A stretch of DNA of 64,000 nt from Streptococcus suis YS161 (GTDB lineage Bacteria; Bacillota; Bacilli; Lactobacillales; Streptococcaceae): assembly GCF_002760245.1 (NCBI RefSeq), contig NZ_ASCA01000043.1:1-64000 (forward strand), read 5' to 3'. Shown one piece after another: positions 52,392 to 60,570 of this stretch. The first letter of the stretch is position 1; each line of letters starts with the position of its first letter. The notes under the pieces are model-generated. The model saw nothing but the letters and a program-made list of their open reading frames with translations, made no database searches and had not been told where the DNA came from. Made by a program: the position numbers and the translations under genes.

Positions 52392-53549
52392 ATGGCTCAA
52401 GAATTTAATGGAGATAGACTTAGGGAATCGAGATATTTTAGACATTATTCCATTAGCCAATTGGCGGAGAACGTTGGAGTTTCTAAACAGATGATTTCTA
52501 AATACGAAAAGAATTTATCAAAGCCGAGTTCCGAGGTATTGCAAAAAATAATTTTTGAACTGAAATTTCCGCTGTCCTTCTATCAAACAAAAGATAAATT
52601 TATAACTACTGATTTAGGCACTTTTTATAGGAGTAAGTTAACATCCTCACAAACTGAGAAGAAGTCTAGTGAGATGCTAAAAAAAGCACTGGCTCTCTTG
52701 GCGAATTTTTTTGAAGATTATGTTGATTTCCCGAAATTAGCAGAATTTGAAAGTCATGAAAATGCTTCACCAGAGGAAGTTGCAAATCAGATAAGAAAGA
52801 GTTGGGGATTAGGTGATAGCCCAATTTCCAGTGTTCTCAGGTTACTAGAAACAAATGGATTCCATATTGCTATAATTAATTCAAAGTCTGAGAAAGTGGA
52901 TGCTTTTGGAAGTTTTGTTGAATTGAAAATGGAAACAGATTCTGAGAGATATTATTGTATTTTAATTGACCAAGATAATAATAATTTTTTCAGGCAACAA
53001 TTTAGCTTGGCTCATGAGTTAGGGCATTGGGCTTTGCATGCAAGAACAGTATATCCACAGGAGCTTTCAAATATTGAATATAGACAAATGGAGCAAGAAG
53101 CTAATAGATTTGCTTCGAGTTTTTTATTACCAGCCTCTGCTTTTTCTGAAGATTTAAAAGGACATGAAGAAGACCTAGCATATTATTTGAAATTGAAGTC
53201 TAAGTGGAATGTATCTATAGCCAGTATGATTTATCGTGCAAAGGATTTGGGTTTGTTAAACTCGGAACAATATACTCGTCTACAAAAAAGAATGAGTGCC
53301 AGAGGATGGCGAAGAGAGGAACCAGAGGATGCAAGTATTCCAGTATCACGACCAATCCTTGCTAAACAGGCATATAAATTACTGACGGATGCGGGCCTAT
53401 TTGAAAAACAATCCATAGTCCAGCGATTTAATCTCAAATACGGCTATCCTCTGCCAGTAGAGATACTTTCAGAGCTTATGGACATTCCAAAGGAGACGTT
53501 GTTACAAGAGAGAAATAATATTGTACATTTAAAATCTAGGACTTTGTAA
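52392..53549 (+). CDS. HTH-XRE/ImmA-IrrE metallopeptidase regulator
   Basis: 385 aa. An N-terminal XRE HTH (about 8-60, RYFRHYSISQLAENVGVSKQ) is joined to a zinc-peptidase domain (COG2856/DUF955) with HELGHW at about 208-213 and the downstream ligand EQEANRFASSFLLP. Such proteins cleave or bind a partner repressor or toxin and control their own operon. Two nucleotides separate it from the DUF5986-like gene, so the two are translated together. Confidence 0.85.
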   Translation: MAQEFNGDRLRESRYFRHYSISQLAENVGVSKQMISKYEKNLSKPSSEVLQKIIFELKFPLSFYQTKDKFITTDLGTFYRSKLTSSQTEKKSSEMLKKALALLANFFEDYVDFPKLAEFESHENASPEEVANQIRKSWGLGDSPISSVLRLLETNGFHIAIINSKSEKVDAFGSFVELKMETDSERYYCILIDQDNNNFFRQQFSLAHELGHWALHARTVYPQELSNIEYRQMEQEANRFASSFLLPASAFSEDLKGHEEDLAYYLKLKSKWNVSIASMIYRAKDLGLLNSEQYTRLQKRMSARGWRREEPEDASIPVSRPILAKQAYKLLTDAGLFEKQSIVQRFNLKYGYPLPVEILSELMDIPKETLLQERNNIVHLKSRTL

Positions 53550-53593
53550 ATTATGAATTTTTAAGTATTTTTTATATGTTTAAGGAGAACTAT

Positions 53594-55027
53594 ATGAATC
53601 AAAACTTATCTCACTATCAATTTTCTCCAGAAAGCCAATACCTAGATCGAAAATCAGCCAGAAAGAAACCGTCTGAACTTCTCAAACACCTGATTGCTTT
53701 TGCCAATGCGGATGGCGGTCAATTGGTTATTGGTATTGAGGATGAGAAACAGGAAAATATTATCACTGGTTTCAAGGACGGCAGGGCTTATCCCATAGAC
53801 GATTTCAAAAAGATTGATCGTGAGATGCGTGAGACTCCTTTGGATTTATCTTTTGAGGAAATCCCTGTAATCAATCATAAGGGTGAAGAAGATTTCATTT
53901 TAGTTATCTCAGTTGAATTGTCGTCAAACCGAGTGATTGCTGCGCCAAATGATGAGGTTTATCTTCGTCAGGGTGATGAAACAGTCAAGTTGAGCTACGA
54001 GCAACGCACTCAGCTCAGCTATGACAAGGGACAACGTTTCTTTGAAGATGAAGTGGTGCCAGACGCCAGTCTGGAAGATATTGATGAAACTATCGTACAG
54101 GATTTCAAAAGTCACTTTGATTTATCAGAGCGATCCACAGAGGAAATTCTCAAAGCTAGACGTTTTTGGGTTAATGGAAAATTGACTAAAGCCGCCATTT
54201 TACTTTTTGGAAAGTATCCGTCAGCTTTCTTTCCCCAAGCTCGTGTTCGTTTTCAGCGATTTGATGGTACGGATATGGGAACAGGTAGTAGTTTTAATGT
54301 TATTAAGGAAGTGACTTTTGATGATGCTCTCCCAATTTTGATTATTAAGGTTCGAGATTTTATTCGTACTCAGCTTCGTGAATTTCAGTATTTGGATGAC
54401 AATGGGCAATTCCAAATTTTACCTGAGTATCCTGAATTTGCCTGGTTTGAAGGTGTTGTTAATGCTGTAACTCACCGTGATTATTCTGTCTATGGTGATC
54501 ACATTCGTGTGCTTATGTTTGATGATCGACTGGAAATTCATAGCCCAGGGAAATTGCCAAATATCGTCACCGTTGACAATATTAAGCATGAACGGTTTTC
54601 AAGAAATCCTCGGATTGCCAGAACCCTGACAGAGTTTGGTTGGGTCCGTGAGATGAATGAAGGTGTTAAACGGATTTACTCAGAGATGGAATCAGCCTTT
54701 CTCCATGAACCAAAATACTCTGAACCTGGGAACAAGGTTGTTCTGACGCTTGAAAATAATATTGTCAGCCGACACCTACGGACCCGAGATAGTTTGGAGA
54801 AACAGTTTACTGATTTTGGAGACCTCAATGCCGACGAGCAATTACTGGTTCACTACATGTATAATTCAGGTGAGAAGATGACAACAGCAAAAGCCATTGA
54901 ACTAACAGGAAGAAGTCGCTCGTTTGTCGTTAAAATGTTGCATCATCTTCGTGATTTAGAAATCATCACTTGGTTTGGTTCAAGTAAAAATGACCGCAAT
55001 CAGTATTATCTTTTAGTTGATAAATGA
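53594..55027 (+). CDS. AlbA_2 (Schlafen-type) ATP-binding transcriptional regulator-like protein
   Basis: 477 aa. An AlbA_2 domain (about 10-135: EYLDRKSAR-like start, LLKHLIAFANADGGQLVIGI, VYLRQGDETVKLS), a middle region, then an HATPase_c_4/RecG-C-type domain (about 255-380: WFEGVVNAVTHRDYSVYGD, SPGKLPNIVT, EFGWVREMNEG) and a C-terminal winged helix. Members bind DNA or RNA and some belong to defence modules. ATG 53594 follows AAGGAG. It sits next to the DUF5986/ImmA pair in the same direction and immediately precedes a tandem 10-bp repeat. Confidence 0.8.
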   Translation: MNQNLSHYQFSPESQYLDRKSARKKPSELLKHLIAFANADGGQLVIGIEDEKQENIITGFKDGRAYPIDDFKKIDREMRETPLDLSFEEIPVINHKGEEDFILVISVELSSNRVIAAPNDEVYLRQGDETVKLSYEQRTQLSYDKGQRFFEDEVVPDASLEDIDETIVQDFKSHFDLSERSTEEILKARRFWVNGKLTKAAILLFGKYPSAFFPQARVRFQRFDGTDMGTGSSFNVIKEVTFDDALPILIIKVRDFIRTQLREFQYLDDNGQFQILPEYPEFAWFEGVVNAVTHRDYSVYGDHIRVLMFDDRLEIHSPGKLPNIVTVDNIKHERFSRNPRIARTLTEFGWVREMNEGVKRIYSEMESAFLHEPKYSEPGNKVVLTLENNIVSRHLRTRDSLEKQFTDFGDLNADEQLLVHYMYNSGEKMTTAKAIELTGRSRSFVVKMLHHLRDLEIITWFGSSKNDRNQYYLLVDK

Positions 55028-55053
55028 TTGCAGTCAGGATACTATTAGTAATA

Positions 55054-55132
55054 AGAATACAGTAGAATACAGTAGAATACAGTAGAATACAGTAGAATAC
55101 AGTAGAATACAGTAGAATACAGTAGAATACAG
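55054..55132 (+). repeat. Tandem 10-bp repeat, 8 units
   Basis: The unit AGAATACAGT is repeated eight times without interruption; the last unit ends in A instead of T. The period is close to one helical turn, so a bound protein would be presented on one face of the DNA. It lies 27 nt after the AlbA_2 gene and before a terminator. Confidence 0.97.
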
Positions 55133-55139
55133 AAAAAGC

Positions 55140-55177
55140 GGTTATCAACAATCAGGTTGATAACCACTTTTTTTTTC
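55140..55177 (+). terminator. Terminator after the AlbA_2 gene and repeat
   Basis: GGTTATCAAC-AATCAG-GTTGATAACC, perfect 10-bp stem, then a long T-run. Confidence 0.92.
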
Positions 55178-55238
55178 ACTATAGACATTATTTCAAGAAT
55201 CGGCTGCGAATATGTCAAATTCGTTTAGTGGGAACATT

Positions 55239-55400
55239 TCATCTATCTGCCAATTCTTTTAATAATTCATCGTATTGATTCATAGCACTTTTTAACTCTA
55301 TGTCAAAGTCAAAAGTTGGCTCAGCTTTGAGAATGCTGGTTTCTTCATTAAGTCCCCCTTTAAAAACTTGCTTAGTACTGATATTCAGTCGAAAATTCAT
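55239..55400 (-). CDS. Small protein, 53 aa, at element right end
   Basis: GGGAGG precedes the ATG at 55400 by 7 nt. The product begins MNFRLNISTKQVFKGGLNEE and ends in an acidic helix (YDELLKELADR). No known motif. It is the last gene before attR and is read towards the AlbA_2 terminator. It may be a small regulator of excision or an antitoxin; not determinable. Confidence 0.55.
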   Translation of the reverse strand: MNFRLNISTKQVFKGGLNEETSILKAEPTFDFDIELKSAMNQYDELLKELADR

Positions 55401-55719
55401 TAGCTACGCCTCCCAATTTTGCAACTATATTATACATGGTATGTATGAAAATTAAACGTGAATACTTCTAGCTGTTCTGATTTTCTAGAATCAAGAATAA
55501 GGTAAACTTTTGTATTTTCTGGTTCGATTTTGCTTATTTTACTTGAAAATTTACCTTATTTTGATGAAATTAGTTGAAATTGGATAAAATTTTGAGTTTT
55601 GAAAAACTGTGAAAACGTTGATATTAAAAGGTTTTGAAATTAGTTGAAATAAACAATGCTCCAACCAGGTCTTAAGAAAGCACGTAATGTTAGCCAATTC
55701 TCTAAACGTTTACATACCT
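55401..55719. other. Right-end region of the element
   Basis: No gene is supported. It holds the candidate promoter of the 53-aa gene, a TTTACCTTATTTT arm-type repeat near 55550, a repeated TTTTGAAATTAGTTGAAAT motif (55570-55650), and a diverged copy of the rpsI 3' end from 55663. Confidence 0.5.
55663..55713 (+). pseudogene. rpsI: rpsI 3'-end fragment adjoining attR
   Basis: CCAGGTCTTAAGAAAGCACG, then codons for a QFSKR-like tail in diverged form (NVSQFSKR) and a different stop. It is equivalent to the last 17 codons of S9 and shows this was the original or donor rpsI tail displaced by integration. Confidence 0.75.
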
Positions 55720-55751
55720 CGATATATCAACGTTTCAAAGCACTCAAGAGT
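55720..55751 (+). repeat. attR-side core, 32 bp
   Basis: Identical to 36959-36990 over 32 bp (starts CGATATATCAACGTTTC). Beyond it the sequences diverge, which marks the right element boundary. Confidence 0.9.
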
Positions 55752-56024
55752 CGCTTTTTTATAATTAGGTAGTTTTTATAGTTACAACGGATTTTGATTG
55801 ATGTCATAATCGGTTCAGAGTCAAATCCATACCAATTGGAAATCAAAAGGGTTGAGGAACCTTTGAAGGTTGAAAATGAAGCAAACATAGCTACCTTCTT
55901 TAATGGTTCTGTCAGTAGGGAGTTGTTCATGAAACACTTTCACCATTTCTATCAATATCCCACTTAACATTTTCGCTTGTTTTTGATATACTTTAGAAAA
56001 TAGGTGTTTTCAAGGGGTGATACC
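55752..56024. other. Chromosomal flank after attR with gene debris
   Basis: One plus-strand frame from about 55853 to 55967 gives EEPLKVENEANIATFFNGSV, then RELFMKHFHHFYQYPT, without a start or ribosome binding site and may be the tail of a lost gene. Nothing else is supported before the flavin-oxidase gene. Confidence 0.3.
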
Positions 56025-56474
56025 ATGGAACTAAAAGATATTATGCATATTTTGGAAGATATGAAGGTTGGAGTTTTTGCAACTCTGGATGAGTATGGAA
56101 ATCCACATGCTCGTCATGCTCATATCACTGCAGCAAACGAAGAAGGGATTTTCTTTATGACAAGCCCAGAAACGCATTTCTATGATCAATTGATGGGGGA
56201 TCAAAGAGTTGCGATGACTGCTATTTCTGAGGAAGGGTACCTTATCCAGGTAGTGCGTGTAGAAGGGACTGCCAGACCTGTGGAGAACGACTATCTAAAG
56301 ACAGTTTTTGCGGATAATCCTTATTATCAACATATCTATAAAGATGAGTCTAGTGATACAATGCAAGTATTTCAGATTTATGCTGGTCATGGCTTCTATC
56401 ATAGCTTGACTCAAGGTCATAAGTATATCTTTTCTATTGGTCAAGGTGAGAATTCAGAGGTTCGTACACTTTGA
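56025..56474 (+). CDS. Pyridoxamine 5'-phosphate oxidase-like flavoprotein
   Basis: 149 aa, a split beta-barrel FMN-binding fold: MKVGVFATLDEYGNPHARHA, GIFFMTSPETHFYDQL, then VRVEGTARPV. Such general-stress type proteins bind FMN, F420 or heme; the reaction is not known. ATG 56025 follows AAGGGGTGA; a longer frame from 56004 lacks a ribosome binding site. Confidence 0.82.
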   Translation: MELKDIMHILEDMKVGVFATLDEYGNPHARHAHITAANEEGIFFMTSPETHFYDQLMGDQRVAMTAISEEGYLIQVVRVEGTARPVENDYLKTVFADNPYYQHIYKDESSDTMQVFQIYAGHGFYHSLTQGHKYIFSIGQGENSEVRTL

Positions 56475-56564
56475 AAACTAGATGAAAACATCTGATAAGA
56501 CAAGTATATTTCAAATAATTATGATACAATACTTTTTATAAATGTTTTAGGAGTGTTTGGATAA

Positions 56565-56906
56565 ATGAGAGAAGATATTCAGATCAATGAGCGAGCCCTT
56601 GTTTTGTCAGAACAGTTGGTAGAGGTTTTGGAATCTATTTACGATCCGGAAATTGAATTGGATATTTATAATTTGGGCTTGGTCTACGATATAAATATTG
56701 ATGAAGTTGGCTTTTGTAAGGTCATTATGACCTTTACAGACTCAGGTTGCTCTTGTGCCGATACTATGCCAGGAGAGCTTGTTACAGCCTTGAAGACCAT
56801 TGATGGCATTGAAGATGCTCAAGTTGAAATTGTCTGGTCTCCTGCTTGGAAAATGACACGCATCAGCCGACTTGGACGCATTACACTTGGCATCAGTCCG
56901 AAATAA
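56565..56906 (+). CDS. DUF59/MIP18-family metal-sulfur cluster assembly factor
   Basis: 113 aa with the DUF59 core YDPEIELDIYNLGLVYDINI and the reactive TDSGCSCADTMPG cysteines, followed by VEIVWSPAWKMTRIS. Proteins of this type (PaaD, SufT) help load or repair Fe-S clusters. The position near ilvD, an Fe-S enzyme, is suggestive but the two genes converge. ATG follows TTAGGAGTG. Confidence 0.87.
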   Translation: MREDIQINERALVLSEQLVEVLESIYDPEIELDIYNLGLVYDINIDEVGFCKVIMTFTDSGCSCADTMPGELVTALKTIDGIEDAQVEIVWSPAWKMTRISRLGRITLGISPK

Positions 56907-56907
56907 A

Positions 56908-56944
56908 AAGAAAATGAGTTGTACTGAGCAACTCATTTTTTATA
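56908..56944. terminator. Bidirectional terminator
   Basis: AAAATGAGTTG-TACTGAG-CAACTCATTTTTT, an 11-bp stem lying between the converging DUF59 and DUF6176-like genes; A-run on one side and T-run on the other. Confidence 0.88.
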
Positions 56945-57319
56945 TGTTTCGTCATAATGTTTATCAAGTTTTTCCATGGTTTCATAAACAGGCTTGGGAA
57001 TCATGATAACTTGTGGATCCAAATCAACCATACCATAGCTTGGATCGATGCATTCTTCCCAATATTCTAAATGTTTTTTGTCGATATAGGATTCTGAATC
57101 TTCGACTTCAATCCCTCCTTCGGCTTGGACAGAGTACCAATAGAGATATTCATGTCCGTCCGATACCTCGCGGAAGATGGTTTCGACATACATTTTCTCT
57201 CCTTCAAGAGTGAGAAGGGTGTCTTCCATGTGCTCGTTGAGAAAGGCCATCCACTGGTCAACGACAGTTGACTTCCCTTCCTTGACACGGAAACGGGATA
57301 GTTCGACAGTTAGTTTCAT
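56933..57319 (-). CDS. DUF6176-like hypothetical protein, 128 aa
   Basis: Soluble, acidic, with a small alpha/beta pattern: LTVELSRFRVKEGKSTVVDQ, MYVETIFREVSDGHEYLYWY. Resembles DUF6176 from memory. ATG 57319 follows AAAGGAGAAAAA. It lies downstream of ilvD on the same strand, about 50 nt apart, so they may be cotranscribed. No function known. Confidence 0.6.
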   Translation of the reverse strand: MKLTVELSRFRVKEGKSTVVDQWMAFLNEHMEDTLLTLEGEKMYVETIFREVSDGHEYLYWYSVQAEGGIEVEDSESYIDKKHLEYWEECIDPSYGMVDLDPQVIMIPKPVYETMEKLDKHYDETYKK

Positions 57320-57369
57320 TTTTTCTCCTTTTGGAAACCCCTGCCGCGAGGACAGGGGCGTTGAGTTCC

Positions 57370-59085
57370 TTATTTTTTCCCCGTACGTTCCGGTCTCCAG
57401 AAGTCGGTAACGGCTCCTTTAGAGGCAGAGGATACAGTGTGGGCGTATTTTCCGAGAACACCACGAGAGTAGAGTGGTGGAATAACAGTTGTTTTCTTGC
57501 GTTCTTCGATTTCTTGGTCAGAAACGTGCATGGTGATTTCTTTGGTATCTTGATCAACGGTTACCAAATCTCCAGTACGAAGGTAGGCAATTGGTCCACC
57601 GTCCTGAGCTTCAGGTGCGATGTGTCCAACAACCAGTCCATAGGTACCACCAGAGAAACGACCGTCTGTTAGAAGGGCTACCTTGTCACCTTGGCCTTTT
57701 CCGACAATCATAGAAGAAAGTGACAGCATTTCAGGCATACCAGGACCACCTTTTGGTCCAACATAGCGAACAACGACTACATCTCCATCTACGATTTCGT
57801 CAGTCAAGACTGCTTCAATCGCCTCTTCTTCTGAGTCAAAGACCTTGGCTGGACCAGTGTGGTTACGAACTTTCACGCCAGAAACTTTTGCAACCGCACC
57901 TTCAGGTGCTAGGTTACCCTTGAGGATGATGAGTGGGCCATCTGCACGTTTTGGATTTTCAAGTGGCATGATGACATCTTGACCTGGAGTCAAGTCTGCA
58001 AAATTCTCTAGGTTCTCGGCAACGGTTTTCCCCGTACATGTGATGCGGTCGCCATGAAGGAAGCCGTTTTTGAGCAAGTATTTCATAACCGCAGGGACGC
58101 CGCCGACATTATAGAGGTCTTGGAATACGTATTTACCAGATGGTTTCAGGTCTGCCAAGTGAGGCACGCGTTCTTGGAAATCATTGAAATCTTCCAAGGT
58201 CAAGTCAACGTTGGCAGCATGGGCAATGGCCAGCAAGTGCAGAGTAGCGTTGGTGGAGCCACCGAGTGCCATGGTGACTGTAATGGCATCTTCAAAGGCT
58301 TCACGAGTCATAATGTCAGATGGTTTGATGCCCAGTTCTAGCATGCGTACAACAGCACGGCCAGCTTCTTCAATGTCAGCCTTCTTCTCAGGAGATTCAG
58401 CAGGGTGAGAAGAAGAGCCAGGAATGGACATACCCATTACCTCAATGGCAGTAGCCATGGTATTGGCCGTGTACATACCACCACAACCACCAGGTCCAGG
58501 GCAGGCATTGCATTCGATTTGACGAACTTCTTCAGCAGTTAAGTCGCCGTTGTTCCATTTTCCGATTCCTTCAAAGACAGAAACCAAGTCAATATCTTTA
58601 CCATTGAGGTTACCTGGTGCGATGGTTCCCCCGTAGGCAAAGATAGCAGGAATATCCATATTGGCGATAGCAATCATAGAACCAGGCATATTTTTGTCAC
58701 AGCCACCGATTGCGACAAAGGCATCGACGTTGTGACCGCCCATGGCCGCTTCAATAGAGTCAGCGATAATATCACGTGAAGTCAAGGAGAAACGCATGCC
58801 AGGAGTTCCCATGGCAATCCCATCTGCAACGGTAATAGTACCGTATTGAACAGGCCAGGCACCTGCATCCTTAACACCTTCTTTGGCTAATTTTCCAAAG
58901 TCATGAAGGTGGATGTTACAGGGGGTATTTTCAGCCCATGTCGAAATAACCCCAACAATTGGTTTTTCAAAACTATCGTCGGTCATTCCTGTTGCTCTTA
59001 ACATAGCACGGTTAGGTGATTTGACCATCGAATCGTAGACAGAACTACGATGACGGAGGTTTTTTAGTGTATCTTTTTCGGTCAT
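57370..59085 (-). CDS. ilvD: Dihydroxy-acid dehydratase
   Basis: 571 aa IlvD/Edd family with Fe-S cluster ligands in [20 protein letters not shown] and [16 protein letters not shown], and the C-terminal active region [14 protein letters not shown]. It converts 2,3-dihydroxy-3-methylbutanoate (or -valerate) to the 2-oxo acid in valine and isoleucine synthesis. ATG at 59085. It is separate from ilvB-ilvN in this window, as in other streptococci. Confidence 0.96.
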   Translation of the reverse strand: MTEKDTLKNLRHRSSVYDSMVKSPNRAMLRATGMTDDSFEKPIVGVISTWAENTPCNIHLHDFGKLAKEGVKDAGAWPVQYGTITVADGIAMGTPGMRFSLTSRDIIADSIEAAMGGHNVDAFVAIGGCDKNMPGSMIAIANMDIPAIFAYGGTIAPGNLNGKDIDLVSVFEGIGKWNNGDLTAEEVRQIECNACPGPGGCGGMYTANTMATAIEVMGMSIPGSSSHPAESPEKKADIEEAGRAVVRMLELGIKPSDIMTREAFEDAITVTMALGGSTNATLHLLAIAHAANVDLTLEDFNDFQERVPHLADLKPSGKYVFQDLYNVGGVPAVMKYLLKNGFLHGDRITCTGKTVAENLENFADLTPGQDVIMPLENPKRADGPLIILKGNLAPEGAVAKVSGVKVRNHTGPAKVFDSEEEAIEAVLTDEIVDGDVVVVRYVGPKGGPGMPEMLSLSSMIVGKGQGDKVALLTDGRFSGGTYGLVVGHIAPEAQDGGPIAYLRTGDLVTVDQDTKEITMHVSDQEIEERKKTTVIPPLYSRGVLGKYAHTVSSASKGAVTDFWRPERTGKK

Positions 59086-59243
59086 TACTCTTCTCCCTAT
59101 CTTATTTTACCCATTATATCATAGATATGAAAGAAACGATAAAAGATTTGATAACTAATTGGAAATTTCCGAATTTTTCAATAATTCATTCTACAGTAAA
59201 AGGCACCTAAGAATGTTAAGTGCCCTTACAATTTATTTGTAGA
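59086..59243. other. Intergenic region upstream of ilvD
   Basis: AT-rich. On the minus strand AATTATTGAAAAATT resembles a CodY box only weakly (about four mismatches). A short stem with T-run near 59196-59225 may terminate the membrane-protein gene. Confidence 0.3.
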
Positions 59244-59660
59244 TTAAGTGGTCGTTTTTCGATGATTGTTTGCGGATGGATTGATGAAAAGACCGACTAA
59301 CGATAGAACTAAGAATCCTGCGCCGATGTACCAATAAGGTTGATCTAAGGTGGTTGAACGTCCAGATAGGTTGATAATGCCTCGGAGAAGACAACCAGCT
59401 GTAATAGTTGCAACGCCAGAATTCCACAAATTATAAGAGAGACGTGAAAGAGTAGGTATAAGTTGCAGCAAACCGAGTAGCACAGTTCCGCCAATCAGGG
59501 TCACACAGAACATATAATGCATAAAGACAGAGACTTCGCCATAGCTGAGACTTTCATAGATTCGACTGAAAATAAACAGGAAAGCTGTTATTGCTAAGTA
59601 GGAGATAAACGTTCTTGAAACTCTTGTAGTTGAATTAGTAACCGATGTAGACAATGTCAC
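59244..59660 (-). CDS. Membrane protein, 138 aa
   Basis: Four hydrophobic helices (FISYLAITAFLFIFSRI; YMFCVTLIGGTVLLGLLQLI; VATITAGCLLRGIINLS; WYIGAGFLVLSLVGLFI). GTG start at 59660 lies inside the end of the glycosidase gene (26-nt overlap), indicating translational coupling. Unknown family; likely helper of the upstream sugar-modifying genes. Confidence 0.6.
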   Translation of the reverse strand: MTLSTSVTNSTTRVSRTFISYLAITAFLFIFSRIYESLSYGEVSVFMHYMFCVTLIGGTVLLGLLQLIPTLSRLSYNLWNSGVATITAGCLLRGIINLSGRSTTLDQPYWYIGAGFLVLSLVGLFINPSANNHRKTTT

Positions 59661-60570
59661 TCACCGCCCTTTCTGAGATAGTATTTCCATTTGTTGTTGG
59701 ATTGTTGATGACTTGGCCGTTGAAGTAGAGGGTTGACGAACCACCACCGTCAAGGTTATAGGCTGTTTGGGTACCATATTGCTTCATAACCTCGGCCATT
59801 TGATAGAGAGAAAGTCCTTGACTTTCAGATGTTCGCCCATCGGCCACGACGATGATATAGTGGTTTTCATCTATAATTCCGATAGCAGAACGAGGATTGG
59901 ATGACTTGGCACGACCAACTTCTGTTGATGTATCAACGACAATTTCACCATTCTCTACCAATGATGGACCGAATGCTAAGAGGTTGACAACGCCCTCGTC
60001 AATCAATTCTTGGGCGGTAATCTCATTTTCATAAATGACCTCAAATGAGCCATCTGTGTAGATTGCCAAGTCGCCGTAAGCTGCATTGTCCCGAACGGTG
60101 TCTCGATACAGAACTCCATTCTTAATAACATAACCAGTCGAGTTGGCTCCGTAGTAGTCACCGTTAACAGCTAAGATAGCATTGTTTGCTGCCACTGTCT
60201 CTGAGGTTTTAGCTGTTACGTTTGTACCGTAAGTGTTTTGTGCAAGTGCTGTTTTTAAATACTCGGGTGAGCTGACTTGAATATCTGCGACGTAAACAGT
60301 TGTGTTGTTGGTAGTGATAGTCTCTAAGTTGATTTGGATATTGTCATCAGTGTAACTAGTATCCGTTGTAGAGACATTCGTTGCAGTGGTTGCGGCAGTT
60401 GACGACGATGAAGTAGCTGTGTTCTGGCTATTGGCTGTGGCATTACTTGCAGCAACCGTTGTGATAGCCTCGGAAAGCACGAAGGTTTTTAACATGGAGT
60501 AAGTAAAGCCTCCTGTCAAAAGCATTCCGAAGATGGATGCGTAGGCAAAGGGTTTTTTAAGCAATTTCAT
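59635..60570 (-). CDS. Phosphodiester glycosidase (NAGPA-like), membrane-anchored
   Basis: 311 aa. An N-terminal hydrophobic helix (about 7-28) is followed by a Ser/Thr-rich linker and a NAGPA domain: NAILAVNGDYYGANSTGYVI, AFGPSLVENGEI, NPRSAIGIIDENHYIIVV, AYNLDGGGSSTLYFNG. The family removes N-acetylglucosamine from phosphodiester links on glycans or teichoic acid. ATG 60570 overlaps the upstream glycosyltransferase gene by 14 nt. The domain faces outside, so it probably trims a surface polymer. Confidence 0.8.
   Translation of the reverse strand: MKLLKKPFAYASIFGMLLTGGFTYSMLKTFVLSEAITTVAASNATANSQNTATSSSSTAATTATNVSTTDTSYTDDNIQINLETITTNNTTVYVADIQVSSPEYLKTALAQNTYGTNVTAKTSETVAANNAILAVNGDYYGANSTGYVIKNGVLYRDTVRDNAAYGDLAIYTDGSFEVIYENEITAQELIDEGVVNLLAFGPSLVENGEIVVDTSTEVGRAKSSNPRSAIGIIDENHYIIVVADGRTSESQGLSLYQMAEVMKQYGTQTAYNLDGGGSSTLYFNGQVINNPTTNGNTISERAVSDIVYIGY

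Larger units (their letters stand above)
36959..55751. mobile_element. Integrated element in rpsI (IME-like genomic island, ~18.8 kb)
   Basis: Boundaries are the two identical 32-bp cores. Left end: tyrosine integrase, excisionase-like protein, candidate Rep, OB-fold protein, second tyrosine recombinase, all on the minus strand. Right part: regulators and cargo, mostly on the plus strand. No VirB4, coupling protein or recognised relaxase was found, so it is not a self-transmissible ICE; it may be a mobilizable element, a satellite, or decayed. rpsI is a known integration site for streptococcal IMEs. Confidence 0.85.

Noticed and set aside
55054-55132. Tandem array considered as CRISPR
   Set aside because: The unit is 10 bp with no spacers and no cas genes nearby.
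36959-55751. Classification as a self-transmissible ICE or complete prophage
   Set aside because: No VirB4/TraG-type ATPases, relaxase, capsid, portal or terminase were recognised.
57331-58408. Plus-strand frames across ilvD
   Set aside because: Antisense to a highly conserved enzyme gene and without start signals.
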